Source: Parvimonas parva
GTDB taxonomy: Bacteria > Bacillota > Clostridia > Tissierellales > Peptoniphilaceae
Direction of reading: 5' to 3'
Length of the DNA stretch: 60,711 nt
Assembly (NCBI RefSeq): GCF_016552165.1
Contig: NZ_JACVDA010000012.1
Span: 1-60,711 of the forward strand
The notes below the pieces were generated by a model that saw nothing but the letters and a program-made list of their open reading frames with translations, did not search any database and had not been told where the DNA came from. The translations under genes were made by a program, and so were the position numbers. Positions 26,660 to 36,529 of the stretch are shown here, piece by piece. How positions within the stretch are numbered: the first letter of the stretch is position 1; each line of letters begins with the position of its first letter.

Positions 26660-27313
26660 TTTGTAATTTTCAATTCTAATTATTCTATCTGCAAGTCTGT
26701 TCACTTGTTTTTCGTTATGAGTTGAAATTATTATAGTGTATTTTTTTGAAAGTTCTTTTATTAGAGATTCAATTATTATAGAATTTTTCTCATCTAAAGA
26801 AGAACAAGGTTCATCAAAAATCAAAACTTCTGGGCAAGTTGTAAGCATCCTTGCAATACAAAGTCTTTGTCTTTGTCCTCCTGATAATTTTGAAGGAGAA
26901 ATATTTAAATTATCCTTTACTTCATCATACAAATTTACACTTTCAAGTAGATTTTTAACTCTTTCTTTTTTGTTCTTAATCTTTCCCTCATAGAACTCCA
27001 TTGCATAGGTAAGATTTTTTTCTATTGAAAAGTCAAAAGGCTTTGAATCTTGAAAAAGAGTTGACATCTTCCGTTTCAAATCTATCGGCTTTATATCTCT
27101 TATATTTTTTCCTTTTAAAAATACATCACCCGTATAATTTCCACCATTTTCAACTAAAAATCCATTTAAACAGGAAAGCAAAGTAGATTTACCTGAGCCT
27201 GAACTTCCCATAATGCAAATTATTTCATTTTCTTTAATATCCAAATTAACATTTTTCAAAATTTCTTTTTCCTTATAAAAAATGCTAAGATTTCTTATTT
27301 CTAATATATTCAA
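26648..27313 (-). CDS. pstB: Phosphate ABC transporter ATP-binding protein, 3' end replaced by IS30
   Basis: ATPase of the high-affinity phosphate importer. Walker A GSSGSGKST is near residue 36, Q-loop TLFQDSKPF, signature LSGGQRQRLCIARM, Walker B VLIFDEP and switch His in ISTHNEKQ. The length is 221, against ~250 for PstB. The last codons TTG CAA GAA TAA are the inverted repeat of the IS30 relic, so the native C-terminus has been cut and resealed. All catalytic motifs remain, so it is probably functional. It overlaps pstA by 29 bases. No phoU follows. Confidence 0.88.
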   Translation of the reverse strand: MNILEIRNLSIFYKEKEILKNVNLDIKENEIICIMGSSGSGKSTLLSCLNGFLVENGGNYTGDVFLKGKNIRDIKPIDLKRKMSTLFQDSKPFDFSIEKNLTYAMEFYEGKIKNKKERVKNLLESVNLYDEVKDNLNISPSKLSGGQRQRLCIARMLTTCPEVLIFDEPCSSLDEKNSIIIESLIKELSKKYTIIISTHNEKQVNRLADRIIRIENYKLQE

Positions 27314-28142
27314 CTACTTTACCTCCAATATTTCTCATTATAATTTCAGACAACAAATTCAAAATAATCAAAATCCCAATCAAAACCAAAGCTGTTGCAT
27401 AAGCCTTTTGAGTTCCAAAGGATTGACTAAGCAACATATGCAAATGGAATGGTAAAGCCATAACCGGACTTAAAAGTCCATTCGGTTTTGCCATAAAAAC
27501 AACACCGGTCAAAAGCAATGGAGCAGTAGCTCCGATTGCATAACTACCTGCCAAAATTGAAATTGAAACTATTTTGTTTGAAATAGTTGGTAAAATTAAT
27601 TTTCTACACATATACAACTTATCAATTCCAAGAGCATAACTATCTCTTATACATTGCCTATCAAACTCCGCAAGTAGCTTTTCCACATTTAACTCAACGA
27701 ATGGAAAAACCATAAGAGAAAGAGCAATACTTGCAGTAAATAAGCTCTTTGGAATGTTTAAAGTTACAATAAAAAAACCATAAACAAAAAGTCCGATAAT
27801 TATAGACGGAATTGATGAAACACATTGAACAACAAAACTTAAAACAGTTTTTAAAAATCTTGATTTACAAAAAATTTTATTATAAATCGCAAAGCAAACT
27901 CCCAAAACCGTTGAAAAAATCATTGATAACAACATAAGCAAAAACGAACCTATTATCGCATTTTTTATTCCACCGTCAACACCTATAGGTAATCCCTTAG
28001 GATTTTCCATTAAGAATTTTAAACTTATCTCTGAAAAGCCATTGAAAAATATAAAAGAAAAAATTGAAAAAATTGCAATCATAACCACGAAAATTGAAAA
28101 ATATGCAAAAATTTTAATTAAATTATCCTTAAATCTTATCAT
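27285..28142 (-). CDS. pstA: Phosphate ABC transporter permease PstA
   Basis: 285 residues with six membrane helices and the inner-membrane-permease coupling loop (SYALGIDKLYMCRKLILPTI, around residue 170). This is the EAA-type loop of PstA, which contacts PstB. GGIKNAIIGSFLLMLLS starts the transport domain. It is in an operon with pstC (14-base overlap) and pstB. Confidence 0.92.
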   Translation of the reverse strand: MIRFKDNLIKIFAYFSIFVVMIAIFSIFSFIFFNGFSEISLKFLMENPKGLPIGVDGGIKNAIIGSFLLMLLSMIFSTVLGVCFAIYNKIFCKSRFLKTVLSFVVQCVSSIPSIIIGLFVYGFFIVTLNIPKSLFTASIALSLMVFPFVELNVEKLLAEFDRQCIRDSYALGIDKLYMCRKLILPTISNKIVSISILAGSYAIGATAPLLLTGVVFMAKPNGLLSPVMALPFHLHMLLSQSFGTQKAYATALVLIGILIILNLLSEIIMRNIGGKVVEYIRNKKS

Positions 28143-28992
28143 AATTATCTCTCTTTCTGTTAATCAAAAACAACAAAATATTTATGATTAAAACCAAAAT
28201 CAAAAGCACAAAACCACTTGCAAAAAGCGCATAATAATGCTCACTATAAACCTCACTCATTCCTATCTCAAGAGCAATAAGTGAAGGAATTGTTTGAGCC
28301 TTTGACAATAGCTTTGGAAAAATTGGAGCATTTCCAATCACCATCATAACTGCCATAGTTTCTCCAATAGCCCTTGAAAATGAAATCATAAAACCGGTTA
28401 AAATTGAAAAATTTAACTTTTTCAAAACAATTTTTCTTATAAAAAATTCCTTGCTAATTCCCAAAGCGTCAGAATCTCTTTTATATTTATTTTTTATAAG
28501 TTCAATAGTTTCAATTAAATTTGAAACAAAATAAGGTAAAATCATAATTGATAAAATAATACTACCGGCAAGCACACTTTCTCCTGCCGAAACTTTAAAT
28601 ATTTTTTCTATATTTTTTACGATTATAAACATTCCGAAAAAACCATAAATAATTGACGGAATACCTGCCAAAATATTTATAAGCCACATTAAAATTGTCT
28701 TAGATTTCTTACAATAAAAACATATAAAAAGTGAAGTTCCAAAAGCAATTGGAAGTGAAATCACACAAGCAAGTATGGATATAAAAATACTCGCAAGTAA
28801 AATATTAAAAATTCCAAAACTTCCAGAAAACTCACTTGCATCCCAAGTTTTATTAAAAATGAATTTTATAAAATCATTCTTTATAAAAAAAGGATAGGAC
28901 TGATTATACAAAAATACTATCAAAGTTAATAAAAGCAAAATAGTAAATAATGTAAAAAAATATATCGTATGTTTAAAAATTTTATTTTTCAT
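28129..28992 (-). CDS. pstC: Phosphate ABC transporter permease PstC
   Basis: 287 residues, six membrane helices and a coupling loop RDSDALGISKEFFIRKIVLKK near 175. The SRAIGETMAVMMVIGNAP motif near 215 is characteristic of PstC. The start is ATG at 28992 with GGAG upstream; an in-frame start at 29019 would run into the intercistronic hairpin. It pairs with PstA as the transmembrane channel. Confidence 0.92.
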   Translation of the reverse strand: MKNKIFKHTIYFFTLFTILLLLTLIVFLYNQSYPFFIKNDFIKFIFNKTWDASEFSGSFGIFNILLASIFISILACVISLPIAFGTSLFICFYCKKSKTILMWLINILAGIPSIIYGFFGMFIIVKNIEKIFKVSAGESVLAGSIILSIMILPYFVSNLIETIELIKNKYKRDSDALGISKEFFIRKIVLKKLNFSILTGFMISFSRAIGETMAVMMVIGNAPIFPKLLSKAQTIPSLIALEIGMSEVYSEHYYALFASGFVLLILVLIINILLFLINRKRDNYDKI

Positions 28993-29001
28993 AACAACTC
29001 C

Positions 29002-29035
29002 AAAAAATAGGAATACCAAAAAGTATTCCTAAAAA
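29002..29035 (-). terminator. Intercistronic hairpin between pstS and pstC
   Basis: Minus-strand AGGAATAC/GTATTCCT stem, 6-base loop, followed by ATTTTTT, 9 bases before the pstC start. It is probably a partial terminator or a 3' stabiliser giving more PstS than permease. Confidence 0.7.
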
Positions 29036-29092
29036 TTTGTAATCTTAAATAGCAAGAAAGGAAAAAACTCCATATCTTTAGCCACTAACCTA

Positions 29093-30025
29093 TTATTTAC
29101 TTGGAATGAATCCCATATTTTTTATAGTTTTCTTTCCTTCTTCTGATTGAAGTAAATCAACAAATACTTTTTCTGTTGCAGTAAGTTTTCCACTCTTCAT
29201 AATGATTAAAGGTCTTGAAATATAGTAACTCTTATTCAAAATATTTTCTTCAGTAGGCTCAACATTATCAACCTTTAATGGAATTAATTTTCCTTTATTT
29301 TGATTAGTTATACCAAATGATGCATAACCGATAGCATTTTTATTTTCAATGATTTTTGAAACTAATGCACCCATTGAAGGAGCTTGAATTGCATCTTGTT
29401 TAACCTTTGTTTCTTTCATTATTTTCTTTTGGAAAACTTCATGAGCTCCACCACTTAAATCACGAGTAACAACTACAATCTCTTCATCAGGCAATGATGG
29501 GTCAACTTGTTTCCAAGTTTTATATTCTCCTGAGAAAATCTTTATAATTTCTTCTTTAGTTAAATTTCCATTCTTAGCTTTTATAATATTATTTTCAGGG
29601 TGAACACAAAGACAAAGAGCGTCAATTCCTAAAGTAAATGATTCTAAATCTTTAACTTTTTCTTTTTCACTATCTTTTATATCACGAGCAAGCATACCAA
29701 AATTTGCTACCTTATCAAGAACAGCCTTAACACCTGCACCTGAACCACCGGCAGATACGAAAATAGTTATATTTTCCTTTGGCAATGAAGAATCAACCTT
29801 ATCCCAAGTAGTATGTTTTTCAATAAAATCAGTAGAAATCTTGTTGATTACCGGAGCTAAAGTTGAAGAACCACTAAAACTGATTTGTGCATTTACAGTA
29901 TCAGACTTCTTTTCTGCCGTTTTAGTTTCTTCTTTCTTTTCAGTATTTTGTTTTTGACCAGCACAAGCTGTAAGTAAAACGCAAACAGCTAAAAGCGCAG
30001 TTAATTTTTTAAAATATTTTTTCAT
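29093..30025 (-). CDS. pstS: Phosphate-binding lipoprotein PstS
   Basis: 310 residues. The signal sequence ends in the lipobox LLTACAG (Cys21), followed by a Lys/Glu linker and the periplasmic-binding fold. Phosphate-site motifs: SFSGSSTLAP near 50, SAGGSGAGVKA near 110 and RDLSGGAHEVF near 190. It feeds the PstCAB channel and has its own promoter region after the rplQ terminator; no unambiguous Pho box was seen. The start is ATG at 30025 with AGGAGG. Confidence 0.95.
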   Translation of the reverse strand: MKKYFKKLTALLAVCVLLTACAGQKQNTEKKEETKTAEKKSDTVNAQISFSGSSTLAPVINKISTDFIEKHTTWDKVDSSLPKENITIFVSAGGSGAGVKAVLDKVANFGMLARDIKDSEKEKVKDLESFTLGIDALCLCVHPENNIIKAKNGNLTKEEIIKIFSGEYKTWKQVDPSLPDEEIVVVTRDLSGGAHEVFQKKIMKETKVKQDAIQAPSMGALVSKIIENKNAIGYASFGITNQNKGKLIPLKVDNVEPTEENILNKSYYISRPLIIMKSGKLTATEKVFVDLLQSEEGKKTIKNMGFIPSK

Positions 30026-30143
30026 AATATCCTCCTAAAAAATAAATATATACTTATATTCTACATCAAAGTTAGTATAATGTAAAATAAATTTTACTAA
30101 TAGATAAAAACTATTCATAAGAATTTATTATAAATAATTTTTT

Positions 30144-30170
30144 ACAAAAAAAGCACTGATTTCTCAGTGC
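30144..30170 (-). terminator. Terminator of the ribosomal superoperon
   Basis: Minus-strand GCACTGA-GAAA-TCAGTGC hairpin followed by seven T residues, 22 bases after the rplQ stop. Confidence 0.92.
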
Positions 30171-30191
30171 CTTGATTTTATATTAAGTAAA

Positions 30192-30536
30192 TTATTTTAC
30201 TAACTCTAAAATTGCCATTTCAGCTGCGTCCCCTTGTCTAGGTCCTAGCTTTAATATTCTTGTATATCCACCGTTTCTTTCTTTGTAAAGTGGAGCAATT
30301 TCTTCAAATAGCTTATGAACTGTTTCAGTCTTGTAAATATAAGCTAAAGCTTGTCTTCTTGCGTGAAGATCGCCTTTTTTACCAAGAGTTATCATTTTTT
30401 CAGCTACTCTTCTAGTTTCTTTTGCTCTTGTTAACGTAGTTTCAATCTTACCATTTTCAATAAGAGATTGAACTTGATTTCTAAGCATTGCATCTCTATG
30501 GTCAGCTCTACGTCCAAGTTTTCTTAAATTAGCCAA
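30192..30536 (-). CDS. rplQ: 50S ribosomal protein L17
   Basis: 114 residues, with the family start [20 protein letters not shown] and the end [18 protein letters not shown]. It binds 23S rRNA near the exit tunnel. It is the last gene of the superoperon, 17 bases after rpoA, followed by a terminator. Confidence 0.97.
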   Translation of the reverse strand: MANLRKLGRRADHRDAMLRNQVQSLIENGKIETTLTRAKETRRVAEKMITLGKKGDLHARRQALAYIYKTETVHKLFEEIAPLYKERNGGYTRILKLGPRQGDAAEMAILELVK

Positions 30537-30553
30537 AGTACTACCTCCTCTTT

Positions 30554-31495
30554 TTATTCTTCATCTAAAAATTTTAAACCTAATTCGTGCATTTTATCTA
30601 TTACTTCTTCTACAGATTTTTTACCAAAGTTTTTAATCTTCTTTAGTTGTTCTATATCTTGTGAAATAATATCTTTAACTGTATCAAGGTTTGCTCTTTT
30701 CAAACAGTTAAAACTTCTAAGGGATAAATCTAATTCTTCAACACTCTTAGATAAAACACTATTAGCATCTAAATTTTTACCATCTTTTATACTTGAATTA
30801 TCAAGATTAATGTCTGGTAATGCTCTAAATAGACTTAAATAATCTATAAAGATTCCAGCACCTGTTGAAAGAGCTTCTTGTGGAGTTATAGTTCCATCTG
30901 TCCAAACTTCAATTTCAAGTTTGTCAAAATCTATACTTTGTCCAACTCTAGTATTTCCTACTGTAAAGTTTACTTTCTTTACAGGAGAAAATGAAGAATC
31001 AACTGCTATTGAATTAATATCGCAATATTCTTTATTCAAATCGCTAACTCTATATCCTTTACCATTTAAAACTAAAAGATCCATTCTGATTTCTCCCTCT
31101 TCGTTAAGAGTTGTTATATAGTGGTCTTTATTAGCTATTTCAACATTTTGATTTTCAGAAATATCTCCAGCTGTTACTACTTTTGGTCCTTTTACATTTA
31201 ATTCTAATACTACAGGTTCTTCATTAAATTTCCTTAATGCAATTCCCTTAATATTTATTAAAATTTCAGGAACGTCAGCGATTGAGCCTTTAATTGTTGT
31301 AAACTCATGTCCAACACCGTCAATTTTAACAGTTGCTATGGCAGAGCCAGGAAGAGAACCTAAAAGAACTCTTCTCATAGAATTACCTAGCGTAGTACCA
31401 TATCCTCTATCAAGAGGCATTATAGCAAATTTACCATAGTTTTTTTCAAGATCTATATCTAAAACTTCAATACTTGTATTTAAATCTTCTGTCAT
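30554..31495 (-). CDS. rpoA: RNA polymerase subunit alpha
   Basis: 313 residues. The N-terminal dimerisation and assembly domain (1-~230) includes [23 protein letters not shown]. After a flexible linker, the C-terminal domain (about 245-313) has two helix-hairpin-helix parts ([27 protein letters not shown]) that bind UP elements and activators. It lies between rpsK and rplQ. The usual rpsD gene before it is missing, leaving a 62-base gap. Confidence 0.97.
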   Translation of the reverse strand: MTEDLNTSIEVLDIDLEKNYGKFAIMPLDRGYGTTLGNSMRRVLLGSLPGSAIATVKIDGVGHEFTTIKGSIADVPEILINIKGIALRKFNEEPVVLELNVKGPKVVTAGDISENQNVEIANKDHYITTLNEEGEIRMDLLVLNGKGYRVSDLNKEYCDINSIAVDSSFSPVKKVNFTVGNTRVGQSIDFDKLEIEVWTDGTITPQEALSTGAGIFIDYLSLFRALPDINLDNSSIKDGKNLDANSVLSKSVEELDLSLRSFNCLKRANLDTVKDIISQDIEQLKKIKNFGKKSVEEVIDKMHELGLKFLDEE

Positions 31496-31557
31496 AGACT
31501 TTATCCTCCTTAGTCTAATTCATATCGAAACTTTTAAATACCTTTAAAAGTCTGCAA

Positions 31558-31953
31558 TTACACTCTTCTTCTCTTTGGTGGTCTGCAACCATTATGTGGG
31601 ATTGGAGTAACATCTTTAATTAAACTAACTTCAAGTCCAGTAGCTTGTAATGATCTGATAGCAGCTTCTCTACCTGACCCAGGTCCTTTAACGTAAACTT
31701 CTACAACTTTTAGTCCATGTTCCATAGCTTTTTTTGCAGCTTCTTCAGCAGCTTGTTGTGCAGCAAATGGAGTAGATTTTCTTGAACCTCTAAAACCTAA
31801 TTGTCCAGCACTTGCCCAAGAAATTACATTACCGTTCAAATCACTAAGAGTTACCATAGTGTTGTTAAATGAAGAAACGATATGAGCTTGTCCTTTTTCA
31901 ATGTTTTTACGCTCTCTTCTTTTTATACGAGCTTTTTGTTTCTTAACTGCCAA
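31558..31953 (-). CDS. rpsK: 30S ribosomal protein S11
   Basis: 131 residues. The platform protein has conserved [33 protein letters not shown] and the C-terminal [15 protein letters not shown]. It sits 13 bases after rpsM in the alpha-operon part. Confidence 0.97.
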   Translation of the reverse strand: MAVKKQKARIKRRERKNIEKGQAHIVSSFNNTMVTLSDLNGNVISWASAGQLGFRGSRKSTPFAAQQAAEEAAKKAMEHGLKVVEVYVKGPGSGREAAIRSLQATGLEVSLIKDVTPIPHNGCRPPKRRRV

Positions 31954-31966
31954 TTAAATCCCCTCC

Positions 31967-32335
31967 TTATTTACCTTTTTTAGTACCAGAAACTTTCTTT
32001 GGACCTTTTCTTGTTCTGGCATTATTTTTAGTATTTTGTCCTCTTACAGGTAATCCTCTTCTATGTCTGATTCCTCTGTAACAGTTTATTTCTCTTAATC
32101 TCTTAATATTCATAGCGATTTCTCTACGTAAATCACCTTCAACAAGATATTTATCTATTTCAGCTCTTATTAAAGCAACTTCAGCTTCAGTTAAATCTTT
32201 AACTCTTGTATCTGGATTAATTCCAGCATTTCTAAGAATATCATTTGAAGTTTTTTTACCTATACCATAGATATAAGTTAAACCAATTTCTACTCTTTTT
32301 TCTCTTGGTAAGTCGACACCTACAATTCTTGCCAC
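31967..32335 (-). CDS. rpsM: 30S ribosomal protein S13
   Basis: 122 residues. The head protein contacts tRNA and the inter-subunit bridge. It begins [20 protein letters not shown], has [16 protein letters not shown], and ends with the basic tail that reaches the P site. It follows rpmJ. Confidence 0.97.
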   Translation of the reverse strand: MARIVGVDLPREKRVEIGLTYIYGIGKKTSNDILRNAGINPDTRVKDLTEAEVALIRAEIDKYLVEGDLRREIAMNIKRLREINCYRGIRHRRGLPVRGQNTKNNARTRKGPKKVSGTKKGK

Positions 32336-32358
32336 TGTTACCTACACCTCCATCTTTC

Positions 32359-32472
32359 TTAACCTTGTTTTTGTTTGTGCTTTGGATTTTCACAAATCAC
32401 CATTACTCTACCTTTTCTCTTGATGATTTTACATTTTTCGCACATTTTCTTTACTGATGGTCTTACTTTCAT
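32359..32472 (-). CDS. rpmJ: 50S ribosomal protein L36
   Basis: 37-residue gene, too short for routine ORF lists. It reads [20 protein letters not shown] and ends [13 protein letters not shown]. It is the zinc-binding form: Cys11, Cys14, Cys27 and His32 in a CxxC-x12-C-x4-H pattern. Its place between infA and rpsM is canonical. Confidence 0.95.
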   Translation of the reverse strand: MKVRPSVKKMCEKCKIIKRKGRVMVICENPKHKQKQG

Positions 32473-32488
32473 TTAAGTCCCTCCTATG

Positions 32489-32707
32489 CTACTTGTTTCG
32501 CCAAGTTATTCTTCCTTTTGTTAAGTCATAAGGTGAAAGTTCAACTAATACCTTATCTCCCGGAAGAATTCTTATATAATTCATTCTTAATTTTCCTGAT
32601 ATATGAGCTGTTATTTCATGACCATTTGCAAGTTTAACCTTGAATATAGTATTCGGCATAGCATCAATAACAGTTCCTTCAACTTCTATAACATCCTTTT
32701 TGGACAT
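32489..32707 (-). CDS. infA: Translation initiation factor IF-1
   Basis: 72-residue OB-fold protein binding the A site of the 30S subunit during initiation. It has the family start [37 protein letters not shown] and an end GRITWRNK. It lies between the KOW gene and rpmJ. Confidence 0.97.
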   Translation of the reverse strand: MSKKDVIEVEGTVIDAMPNTIFKVKLANGHEITAHISGKLRMNYIRILPGDKVLVELSPYDLTKGRITWRNK

Positions 32708-32719
32708 TTAAAGAACCTC

Positions 32720-33001
32720 CTATTTTTCTACATTATCTTGTATATATGATTTTAATAGTTTTCTCACATTAGAATCATTAAATGATAATGGATTCAAACT
32801 AAAATCTTTAAGCACGTCATTATAAATTTGCAAATGCTTTGACTTTTTAAGTTTAGGTTTAGAAAGAGGTCTGTTACTACCATTAGCAACCTTTACTAAT
32901 GATGAACTTATTACCTCAACTACGATCATTACTTCGCCCTTGTCACGGCCCTTAAGTGATTTTACAACCTGACCTACTTTAAAATCAAAATTTAGATCCA
33001 T
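32720..33001 (-). CDS. KOW-domain RNA-binding protein (L14e-like)
   Basis: 93 residues from ATG 33001 (GGGAGAG upstream). The N-terminal KOW motif (VGQVVKSLKGRDKGEVMIVVE) is followed by a short basic SKPKLKKSKH segment. Small KOW proteins of this type commonly sit beside infA in clostridial relatives and are thought to bind the ribosome; the exact role is not established. The usual neighbour map (methionine aminopeptidase) is absent here. Confidence 0.82.
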   Translation of the reverse strand: MDLNFDFKVGQVVKSLKGRDKGEVMIVVEVISSSLVKVANGSNRPLSKPKLKKSKHLQIYNDVLKDFSLNPLSFNDSNVRKLLKSYIQDNVEK

Positions 33002-33028
33002 AGTACACTCTCCCAAATGTTAGACATT

Positions 33029-33670
33029 TTAAGAAAGAGACTCCTTAATTTGTGAAAAGACATCCTCAATAGGTAAAGTACCATCAACAGTTAAAATCAA
33101 GCCTAAATTCGTATAAAATTCAATTAGAGGAAAAGTTTGATTTTCATAAACTTCTATACGATCCAATACAGTTTTTTCATTATCATCAGCTCTTTGAATA
33201 ACTTCACCTGAGCATTTATCGCAAACACCTTCTTCTTTAGTTGGGTTTACATCTACATGATAAGGAGTTCCACAGTCTTTACAAACTCTTCTTCCAGAAA
33301 GTCTTTTTACTAAGATATTTTTGTCAACTTCAATGTTCACAACTCTATCTAATTTAAGTCCTCTTTCTTCTAAGCCTTTTTGTAAAGCTTCTGCTTGATT
33401 AATTGTTCTTGGAAAACCGTCTAGTAAAAATCCATTTTTACAGTCATCTTTTGAAAGTCTGTCCCAAACTAAGTCAATAGTAAGTTCATCTGGTACTAAT
33501 TGACCGTTATCTAAGTAAGATTTAACTTTTTTTCCAAGTTCTGTTTCATTTTTTATATTATGTCTAAAAATATCTCCTGTTGAAATATGTGTTATTCCAT
33601 ATTCAGAAACGATACTTGACGCTTGAGTTCCCTTCCCAGCTCCTGGGGGTCCTAACAAAATTAGTCTCAT
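33029..33670 (-). CDS. adk: Adenylate kinase
   Basis: Interconverts ATP + AMP and 2 ADP. 213 residues; P-loop GPPGAGKGT at 7-15; AMP-binding region ISTGDIFR; LID domain with a four-Cys zinc knuckle (CKDCGTPYH ... CDKC, about 127-153), as in Gram-positive long forms. It is co-transcribed with secY, as usual. Confidence 0.97.
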   Translation of the reverse strand: MRLILLGPPGAGKGTQASSIVSEYGITHISTGDIFRHNIKNETELGKKVKSYLDNGQLVPDELTIDLVWDRLSKDDCKNGFLLDGFPRTINQAEALQKGLEERGLKLDRVVNIEVDKNILVKRLSGRRVCKDCGTPYHVDVNPTKEEGVCDKCSGEVIQRADDNEKTVLDRIEVYENQTFPLIEFYTNLGLILTVDGTLPIEDVFSQIKESLS

Positions 33671-33687
33671 ATTTTATCTCCTATAAA

Positions 33688-34965
33688 CTATTTATTTAAA
33701 AAACCTTTATAGTGTCTCATTAACATCATAGATTCTATTTGTTTCATTGTTTCAATTACAACACCAACTATGATTATAACTGATGTTCCACCAAAGTTTA
33801 TTCTCATTCCACTTAAACGTGAAAGGACTATTGGTGCTGAAGCAACTAAAGCTAATATAATAGAACCTGAGAAAGTAATTCTATTTGATATTTTTTGTAA
33901 ATATTCTCCAGTAGGCTTTCCTGGTCTAATTCCTGGAATAAACCCACCATATTGTTGTAAATTTTTTGCATATTCAACAGTGTTGAATTGAATTGATGAA
34001 TAAAAGAATGCAAATAATATAATCAATATAAAGTTTAATATTGAATATACATATACACCAACTGAACCTTCAACTGTTAAATAAGAGCTAATCCAACTTG
34101 GAGTTCCACCAGCAAATAATAATGAAAGAGTTTGTGGCATAGCTAATAAAGATGATGCAAAGATTACAGGCATTACACCACTCATATTAACCTTAACAGG
34201 AATGTGAGTAGCTTGTCCACCATACATTTTTCTTCCTACAACTTTTTTAGCATATTGTACTGTTATTTTTCTTTCACCTTCGTTGATAAGCACAACGATT
34301 ACAACTATTGCAATAGCTGCTAGTACAACACCTATTATTGTCAAAATTCCAACTGTTCCAGTCATAATTCCGTAAGCAAATGTTCCGATTTGTGTTGGTA
34401 GGTTTGAAACTATACCAAGGAAGATGATGATTGAAATACCATTACCAATTCCTTTTTCAGTAATTATTTCTCCCAACCAAACTAAGAACATTGAGCCTGC
34501 TAGTAAAGATGTAATAATTAATCCTGATTGAATATATCCTTTTGCAACTATCGCTTTAGCAAATAATCCATTTGCTATTGCCATTGCTTCGAATATTCCA
34601 AGAATTACTGCACCTATTTTTGTATATTTTGCAACTTTTTTTCTGCCCATTTCTCCATCTCTTGCAATTTCTCCAAGTCTTGGGAATGCAATTGTAAGAA
34701 GTTGGACAACTATTGATGCTGTGATATAAGGATAGATACTAAGAGCAAAAACACTCATTTGCTTTAAACTACCCCCAGCAAGTAAGTCTAGTAAATTTAC
34801 TAAACCACCTGAGTTACCGTTCATAAGTTGGTTAACAACATTCTTATCCATAAATGGAATAGGAATGATGTTACCAAGTCTATAAACAACAATCATCAAT
34901 AATGTGAAAATCATTTTACTTCTGATTTCTTTTATTCTCCATGCATTAGATAGAGTTTTGAACAT
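33688..34965 (-). CDS. secY: Protein translocase subunit SecY
   Basis: 425 residues with ten membrane helices forming the Sec channel. The N-terminal plug region contains GSLKQMSVFALSIYPYI. The cytoplasmic loop GERKITVQYAKKVVGRKMYGG (around 235) binds ribosome and SecA, and NLQQYGGFIPGIRPGKPT is also conserved. It is 2 bases from rplO and exports the many signal-peptide proteins elsewhere in the window. Confidence 0.97.
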   Translation of the reverse strand: MFKTLSNAWRIKEIRSKMIFTLLMIVVYRLGNIIPIPFMDKNVVNQLMNGNSGGLVNLLDLLAGGSLKQMSVFALSIYPYITASIVVQLLTIAFPRLGEIARDGEMGRKKVAKYTKIGAVILGIFEAMAIANGLFAKAIVAKGYIQSGLIITSLLAGSMFLVWLGEIITEKGIGNGISIIIFLGIVSNLPTQIGTFAYGIMTGTVGILTIIGVVLAAIAIVVIVVLINEGERKITVQYAKKVVGRKMYGGQATHIPVKVNMSGVMPVIFASSLLAMPQTLSLLFAGGTPSWISSYLTVEGSVGVYVYSILNFILIILFAFFYSSIQFNTVEYAKNLQQYGGFIPGIRPGKPTGEYLQKISNRITFSGSIILALVASAPIVLSRLSGMRINFGGTSVIIIVGVVIETMKQIESMMLMRHYKGFLNK

Positions 34966-34966
34966 A

Positions 34967-35416
34967 TTAGATCACCTCTACCTTTCCTCCAATGCTTTCT
35001 ATCTTTTCGATAGCGCTTTTAGTAAACTTGCTACAAGAAACTGTTAATTTTTTAGTTAATTCTCCATTTCCTAAAATTTTAACTCCATCTTTTGCTTTAG
35101 CTCTTTTAGCTAAATTAACTTCAAATATTAATTCTTCAGTAACTTCTGTACCGTCTTCAAAAATATTTAATTGTTCTACATTTACTTCTGCGTATGCTTT
35201 AGCGAAAATGTTAGTAAAACCTCTCTTTGGAAGTCTTCTAAATAGTGGCATTTGTCCACCTTCGAATCCAGGTCTTACTCCACCGCCAGATCTTGAGTTT
35301 TGACCGTCACGTCCTTTACCACCGTACTTACCAAGTCCAGAACCGTAACCTCTACCAAGTCTCTTTCTTGCTTTTGAGCCTCCACCTTCAGCAGGTCTTA
35401 AATCATGTAACTTCAC
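34967..35416 (-). CDS. rplO: 50S ribosomal protein L15
   Basis: 149 residues; Gly/Arg-rich N-terminal extension ([20 protein letters not shown]) that penetrates 23S rRNA, then a globular C-terminal domain. It sits between rpmD and secY. Confidence 0.96.
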   Translation of the reverse strand: MKLHDLRPAEGGGSKARKRLGRGYGSGLGKYGGKGRDGQNSRSGGGVRPGFEGGQMPLFRRLPKRGFTNIFAKAYAEVNVEQLNIFEDGTEVTEELIFEVNLAKRAKAKDGVKILGNGELTKKLTVSCSKFTKSAIEKIESIGGKVEVI

Positions 35417-35429
35417 GCTTTATACCTCC

Positions 35430-35609
35430 TTAAATTTCTTCAACTTCAAGCATAAAACTAATTTGATTGATCATACCTCTAATTGATGGAGTGTCTTCTT
35501 TAACAACTGTTTGACCAACTTTTTTTAAACCTAAAGCTTCAACATTTTTAATATGTTTTTCTATTCTACCAATTTTACTCTTTTTAAGTGTTATTTTGAG
35601 CTTTGCCAT
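35430..35609 (-). CDS. rpmD: 50S ribosomal protein L30
   Basis: 59-residue gene. It begins [20 protein letters not shown], has the L30 core [20 protein letters not shown] and ends MLEVEEI. The ATG at 35609 follows AAGGGGGG. Its place between rpsE and rplO is canonical. Confidence 0.95.
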   Translation of the reverse strand: MAKLKITLKKSKIGRIEKHIKNVEALGLKKVGQTVVKEDTPSIRGMINQISFMLEVEEI

Positions 35610-35623
35610 TTTAAAAGCCCCCC

Positions 35624-36130
35624 TTAACCTAATATTTCTTCTACGGATTTTCCTCTTAATCTAGCAATATCTTCTGCTCTCTTAAGATTCTTTAATCCTT
35701 CCATAGTTGCGTTAACTATATTCCTAGCGTTAGTAGTTCCTAAAGATTTACTTCTTACATCTTTAATTCCAGCAAGTTCGCAAACCGCACGAACAGGACC
35801 ACCAGCGATAACTCCAGTACCAGCTCCGGCAGGTTTTAATAAAACTCTACCTGCTCCGAAAACTCCAACAACTTCATGAGGAATTGTAGTATTTACAAGA
35901 GGTACTCTAATTACGTGTTTCTTAGCATCTTGAACGCCTTTTCTAATAGCTTCAGGAACTTCAAGTGCTTTACCAATACCAACACCAACGTGTCCGTTTC
36001 CATCACCAACAACAACAAGAGCGCTAAATCTAAAGTTTCTACCACCTTTTACTACTTTAGTAACACGGTTGATGGCAACTACTCTTTCTTCTAATTCTAA
36101 TTTTTCTACTTCTTTAATTAAAAGTTCCAT
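35624..36130 (-). CDS. rpsE: 30S ribosomal protein S5
   Basis: 168 residues; N-terminal double-stranded RNA-binding-like domain ([20 protein letters not shown]) and a C-terminal domain with [19 protein letters not shown]. It helps decoding fidelity at the 30S body-head hinge. 15 bases separate it from rpmD. Confidence 0.97.
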   Translation of the reverse strand: MELLIKEVEKLELEERVVAINRVTKVVKGGRNFRFSALVVVGDGNGHVGVGIGKALEVPEAIRKGVQDAKKHVIRVPLVNTTIPHEVVGVFGAGRVLLKPAGAGTGVIAGGPVRAVCELAGIKDVRSKSLGTTNARNIVNATMEGLKNLKRAEDIARLRGKSVEEILG

Positions 36131-36147
36131 TAATTACCCTCCTGATA

Positions 36148-36513
36148 CTAAAATTTAAGTCCAGCTTCTCTGGCTCCATCAGCTAATTCTTTAACTTTTC
36201 CATGGTATAAGTAACCACTTCTATCAAAAACTACTTCTGTAATGCCTTTTTCAATTGCTTTTTTACCAATTGCAAGACCAACAGCTTTAGCAGCTTCTTT
36301 GTTTGATTTTGATTCTAATGAAGCAAATTCTTTATCTAAAGTTGAAGCTGAAACCAAAGTTACACCTTTAGTATCGTCTATAATTTGAGCATATATATTA
36401 GTATTACTTCTATATAAATTTAATCTTGGTTTTTCAGGAGTTCCAGAAACTTTTTTTCTTACTCTAGCATGTCTTGCTTTTCTATTTTCATTTTTGTTAA
36501 TTTGCTTTAACAT
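36148..36513 (-). CDS. rplR: 50S ribosomal protein L18
   Basis: 121 residues; basic N-terminus [20 protein letters not shown] and the 5S rRNA-binding core ending [17 protein letters not shown]. Canonical position between L6 and S5. Confidence 0.97.
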   Translation of the reverse strand: MLKQINKNENRKARHARVRKKVSGTPEKPRLNLYRSNTNIYAQIIDDTKGVTLVSASTLDKEFASLESKSNKEAAKAVGLAIGKKAIEKGITEVVFDRSGYLYHGKVKELADGAREAGLKF

Positions 36514-36529
36514 TAAATTTCACTCCTTC

